Assembly (NCBI GenBank): GCA_963573315.1
Contig: OY752142.1
Location: 2,046,001 to 2,110,000 of the forward strand
Length of the DNA: 64,000 nt
Source: Entomortierella parvispora
Taxonomy: Eukaryota > Mortierellomycota > Mortierellomycetes > Mortierellales > Mortierellaceae
Direction of reading: 5' to 3'
Positions 60,472-64,000 of the stretch are shown piece after piece. The notes beneath the pieces are model-generated. The model saw only the letters and a list, made by a program, of their open reading frames with translations, was not told where the DNA came from and ran no database searches. A program made the position numbers and the translations under genes. The first letter of the stretch is position 1. Every line of letters begins with the position of its first letter.

Positions 60472-61671
60472 ATGGCAGACAGTCCAGACGCACCCTCCAG
60501 CGAGCATGTCCAGCCCCGCGAGATCACATACTGCGGCTTTTGCTCACTCCCACCAGAGTACTGCGAGTTTGGCCCTACCCTCGAAAAGTAATGAACGCCA
60601 AAACAACCCATACAGAAAAAGGATTTGATCCGCGCCACATCACGCACTCGTTGTCTTTGCATCACGCTGTGCTGTAGAAAACCAAAGACCGTGAAAGAAA
60701 GGAAGGAAGGAACAGAGATACTAACAATCACATCCTTACTTTTTCTGTCTTTTAGGTGCAAACAGTGGTTGAGCAAGAACGACAAAGTGACCTATGCAAT
60801 TCTTTACAATACCCTGGAGGATCATCTGGCTGCCACAACACTCGGCGAGGACAAGCCAGAAGAGGACAAGAAGAAGGCCAAGGGTAAATGGACGCGATGT
60901 TCAGCGTAGAAAGAACTATACTCAAGTTTAACTGGACATAGGATGCGAGTTCGTCAACTTCAATTGAAGTATGGGATACCCTGGAGGCGTAAAACTGATC
61001 TTGTCTTGGGCTTTACGCCCCTTTCTCAAACATTAGAAGCGGCAAAGATTGAAAAGCAGATGCAGAAGAAGATGGTACGCAGCAATTGCTTCTCTAAGCG
61101 ACTACAATCAGATCTGACCATCGATATACAAATGTTTGACGCAAGATATCCTCTAACATTTATATTTGAATCGCGATCCTCTGTAGCAATCCAAGGTCTT
61201 GATCAAGCGAATTGAACGCACAAAGAGAAAGTGTGTTACAAGTGTGTTCGGTCTGGAGAACTTCGGTAAGGAATCGTTCACCCTTGGTCCTTCTCGGGGG
61301 GCGTACTGCGGCACCAAATGATTTCTGTTCTTCAAGACCTTGCGCTCAATTGGTTTGTTTTGTGTTTGAAATGAATAGATGTCGACTTGAAGAAGGCAGC
61401 CAAATTGTTTGCCAACAAGTTCGCTTGCGGTTCCTCAGTCACCAAGAACAACCAGGGCAACGACGAGATTGTGGTCCAGGGAGATGTGTCGGACGAAATT
61501 TTTGATCTCATTCTGGAGCACTGGCCCATTGTAAGGACCCACAGCTATAATATCCCCTATTGTTGTGTTTGGTTGTTATTCGTGTTCTGATACGCTGTCT
61601 CTTTCGCTGCAACTTTATAGGTTCCTGAGGACAACATTGATTTGATTGAAGACAAGAAGAAGGGCAAATAG
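60472..61671 (+). CDS. TMA22: Density-regulated protein DENR / Tma22
   Basis: Six exons (60472-60587, 60756-60883, 61037-61074, 61196-61265, 61379-61530, 61621-61671) give 184 residues. The N-terminal zinc-binding cysteines are in ITYCGFCSLPPEYCEFGP and KCKQWL. The C-terminal SUI1/eIF1-like fold reads RTKRKCVTSVFGLENF, then LKKAAKLFANKFACGSSVTK and EIVVQGDVSDEIFDLILEHW. With MCT-1/Tma20 the protein binds the 40S subunit and recycles it or removes deacylated tRNA after termination, and it aids reinitiation. Six exons in a 184-residue protein make this the most finely split gene per residue here. Confidence 0.96.
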
Positions 61672-61715
61672 ACAATGAAATAGCAAGAGCGTTGTACATT
61701 TCAGCAAATATCAGG

Positions 61716-61721
61716 AATAAA
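61716..61721 (+). terminator. AATAAA polyadenylation signal of the DENR gene
   Basis: AATAAA lies 45 bp after the DENR stop codon, and 56 bp before the end of the convergent CWC2 gene. Confidence 0.5.
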
Positions 61722-61776
61722 TCAACCTGTTTTTGACAATTAATAGACTACCAAGATGAAGCAGTTGAGGATTTTA

Positions 61777-63143
61777 TTATTCGCCATCGCTCTCAGACTC
61801 TGATCCATACGCTGCCAATGCGCCAAGAGCAGACACGGCTGGTTTATCACTCTTATCAGACGTACTCTTCTCTGTTGAAGATGCGGTGGGGGCCTCTGGT
61901 GGCGACACTGCGGCCGCGGCTGCTGCTGCGGCTAATGCAGCATCAACTCGATCCTGTATTGATGGTGCTGCAACAGGTGCAACAGCGGCTGCAGTATCGT
62001 CTTGGTACTGCGGCTGTTGGTAAAGGCGAGCAGGGTCGTATTGCTGTGTCTCATGATTATACCCGTAGGTCCCATAGTCGTAGTAGTATTGACCATCATG
62101 TCCCAAGTATGGCTCCACCACAGGGACTTGCTCTGCGGCAGTTGTTGACTCGACATATTTGGAGCGTTTTCCGCTGTCTCCATAATCAGACCAATCTGAT
62201 CTTTCTTCTGATCCGGGCAAATGATCTGCGTGTTTGTAAGAGTCCGGAAGTCTTGCTTCAATAGTCTGTCTTGTCAACTCTATAGCTTTCCGTTTGTTGG
62301 CTGCTTGCACCCCTGGGTTAGGATCCTCTGTTGCCCAGCGAATATTGATTATCTAATGACCCCGTGATGAAAATTAGTTGAGATTAAACTGGTAAACTAG
62401 AAGTAAAAGGAACTTCATTTTCCACTTACCTCTCCATGATCCATTGATTGGTTCGCCATGGCCTCCTTCGCAAACTCGGCATTCAATCGGCTCTGATATG
62501 TCACAAAGGCGACTCCTTTCTCCCTCAGGACCTTGATCCTCTCAACTTCACCCCAGATCTTAAAATGCTTTTCCACCGCGACTTCGATATTAGGGTCCTG
62601 ATGAATCCTCCCGACGTAGAGTGTTCTGCTATCCGATCGCATGGATCCAACACCACCTCTATCGTCTCGATGGTCATTAAACCTTTCCCGCCCGAAGACA
62701 TCCATTCCAGAGTCGACGTGATCTCGACGTGTTGGGATCCTGTGAAGCCATCGACAGTCTTCACTATAGGAAGAAGTTGGAGCCAAAATACGGCAAGGAA
62801 TATGAGTAAACGGTCCGCAAATTCTCAGGAGACAACATATTTTCCAATTGGTTCCTGCTTACCCATTGGGACAACAACCTTTCGCGAAAAAGGCACAGAA
62901 ATAGGCACTTGGGTTATATGTCCCTTTGGTTCGTCCCGAGTCCCGGACAGGATCGCACCTGTAGCTGGCCTTATCCTTGACCAATATACGATCCGATCGC
63001 TCCCCTCCACCCCACTTGTCGTAATAAATGTTATAAGTCTGTCCTGCCTGCCCACCTCTCGCAGAAATCGAAGCTTGTGGGCCAAGGACTTTTTCTTTCG
63101 CAACCTGTCTCCGGGCTGGGGGTAATGATGCGGGCGACGCCAT
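61777..63143 (-). CDS. CWC2: Pre-mRNA splicing factor CWC2
   Basis: Three exons (63143-62863, 62763-62430, 62352-61777) give 396 residues. The Torus/zinc-finger part reads YNIYYDKWGGG and YFCAFFAKGCCPNGEDCRWL, a CCCH finger whose last ligands (HRIP) lie across the first intron. An RRM follows, with RTLYVGRIHQD (RNP2) and KGVAFVTYQSRLNAEFA (RNP1). Cwc2 is in the NineTeen complex and links it to U6 and the catalytic core of the spliceosome (RBM22 in animals). The C-terminal 170 residues are Ala/Gln/Tyr-rich with a pure alanine tract and end GSESESDGE. It is divergent from the GPATCH11-like gene with 171 bp between starts. Confidence 0.95.
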
Positions 63144-63314
63144 TTCAAAAATTGGAAAAGGGAGAGGGGGATGAGCAGAAAATCAATCGCGCATTTCTCA
63201 AAAAGAGACACCGCAAATATCTCACGTGATGGCTAAGCCCAGCGGTTTTCTTTCTTTTGATCGCATTCGTTCTTCTACATCAATACACAACTCAGCAAAT
63301 CAGGACAGGACCAA
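63144..63314. promoter_or_regulatory. Divergent promoter between CWC2 and the GPATCH11-like gene
   Basis: These 171 bp separate two head-to-head starts for RNA-processing proteins. No TATA box is seen. Confidence 0.5.
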
Positions 63315-64000
63315 ATGGCAAATCCTCGTGGCAATCAACCGGAAGAAGAAGAGGAGGAAGAGGACTACATGTCTGAAGCATTCCTGAACAATTTAGTCAA
63401 TCAAGCAGAAAAGAGTTCGAAAAAAAGTGGCTCCAGTTTGACGTACTCTGAGCGACGCCGACAAAAGGAGAAGGAACACCTAGCCAACCTACCCAAGCCA
63501 CTACACGTCCGAGAGAAAGAGGCACGAGAACAAGGATTGAAAAAAGAGCTGGGTGAAGAAAACAAAGGCATGGCCATGCTGCTCAAGATGGGTTTCAAGT
63601 ACGTAACAATAACTTGCCAAAAAAAAACATTTTACAATGACCTAAAGCATGTTTCTGATCGTCGCTTTGTCATCTTATCTTAGGAAAGGAGGTACCCTAG
63701 GAGTGAGTCAAGGGGCTGAATCCTCTCCATCAACGAAGTCCATTTCTACGCCATCATCATCATCTTTACCGTCATCATCAGACTTATCGAGAACGGCCCT
63801 CCGAGCTCCATTAGAGATACAAATCAAACAAGGTCGCGGAGGACTAGGCATGGAATCATCCAAAAAGAGAAAGCTTGAAGAAGAGCTCCAAAAACAAGAA
63901 TTAGAAGTAAACAGGGTTTTTGACGAGGGATATCGCGGAAAGAAGGGATCGCAGTTCGATCAGGAGAAACGGAAACGCCAATTGCTGGCCGCCCAAGGGA
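63315..64000 (+). CDS. GPATCH11: G-patch domain protein 11-like, 3' end outside the window
   Basis: Exon 1 (63315-63598) and exon 2 from 63684 encode the N-terminal 200 residues, and the gene continues past the window edge. The start MANPRGNQPEEEEEEEDYMS is followed by RRRQKEKEHLANLPKPLHVR. A G-patch split by the intron reads MAMLLKMGFK, KGGTLGVSQG and KQGRGGLGMESSKKRK, the order found in GPATCH11/CCDC75 (which ends in a DUF4187 domain not reached here). G-patch proteins activate DEAH helicases in splicing. A Ser-rich insert (SSSSLPSSSDLS) lies inside the G-patch region, longer than I expect for the family. Confidence 0.85.

Overview
This is a nuclear segment of a fungal genome. Nearly every gene is a eukaryotic housekeeping gene broken by short GT-AG introns (about 50-160 nt). 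There are no operons, and intergenic spaces are compact and often pyrimidine-rich. The gene content and protein style suggest an early-diverging fungus of the Mucoromycota, most likely Mortierella-like; that placement is inference, not a search result. Exon models were built by hand from splice consensus, reading phase and family similarity. For almost all genes the exon lengths sum to an exact multiple of three.

Layout. 0-6 kb: a WAPL cohesin-release factor (+) converges on an F-box/LRR protein (-). 7.4-10.3 kb: ribosomal protein uL6/RPL9 and an acidic nuclear protein of unknown function (both -). 10.7-14.9 kb: vacuolar lipase ATG15 and the DNA primase large subunit PRI2 (both +). 15.1-23.1 kb: class III alcohol dehydrogenase, ending in a 25-bp exon, and a GBF1/Gea-type ARF-GEF (both -). 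23.5-26.8 kb: an apparently complete Harbinger/PIF DNA transposon with terminal inverted repeats, an intact DDE transposase and a convergent Myb/SANT-like gene. 28.6-33.5 kb: a tail-anchored protein with two START-like domains. 34.5-38.5 kb: a large FHA protein carrying a Ki-67/RepoMan-type PP1 docking motif. 38.9-41.5 kb: a small Lys-rich protein, a small protein starting MRTYSRK, and TIM23. 43.3-47.0 kb: an AA11-like copper monooxygenase and HMG-CoA synthase. 47.2-48.6 kb: a DUF202 membrane protein. 49.8-53.9 kb: two adjacent single-pass surface proteins, one with five 66-residue repeats. 54.1-57.9 kb: TRAPP subunit BET3 and helicase DBP9. 58.2-64 kb: TCERG1-like WW/FF protein, DENR/Tma22, CWC2, and the start of a GPATCH11-like gene cut by the window edge.

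The genes do not form one pathway. Recurring themes are chromosome biology (WAPL, the Ki-67-like FHA protein, the MRTYSRK protein, primase), RNA processing (CWC2, TCERG1-like, DBP9, GPATCH11), membrane traffic (Gea, BET3, ATG15, the START protein) and the cell surface (repeat protein, Cys-rich protein, LPMO). Three pairs share short divergent promoters: acidic protein/ATG15, TCERG1-like/DENR and CWC2/GPATCH11.

The most interesting items are: (1) the FHA protein with a KKVSFG motif followed by a PEVFD and PPSTPVKRG block, the architecture of animal Ki-67; (2) the intact Harbinger element with a possible CTG target duplication; (3) the MRTYSRK gene, whose frame is interrupted by one TGA that a 51-nt (3n) intron would remove; (4) the near-identical 66-residue surface repeats; (5) the 25-bp terminal exon of the alcohol dehydrogenase.
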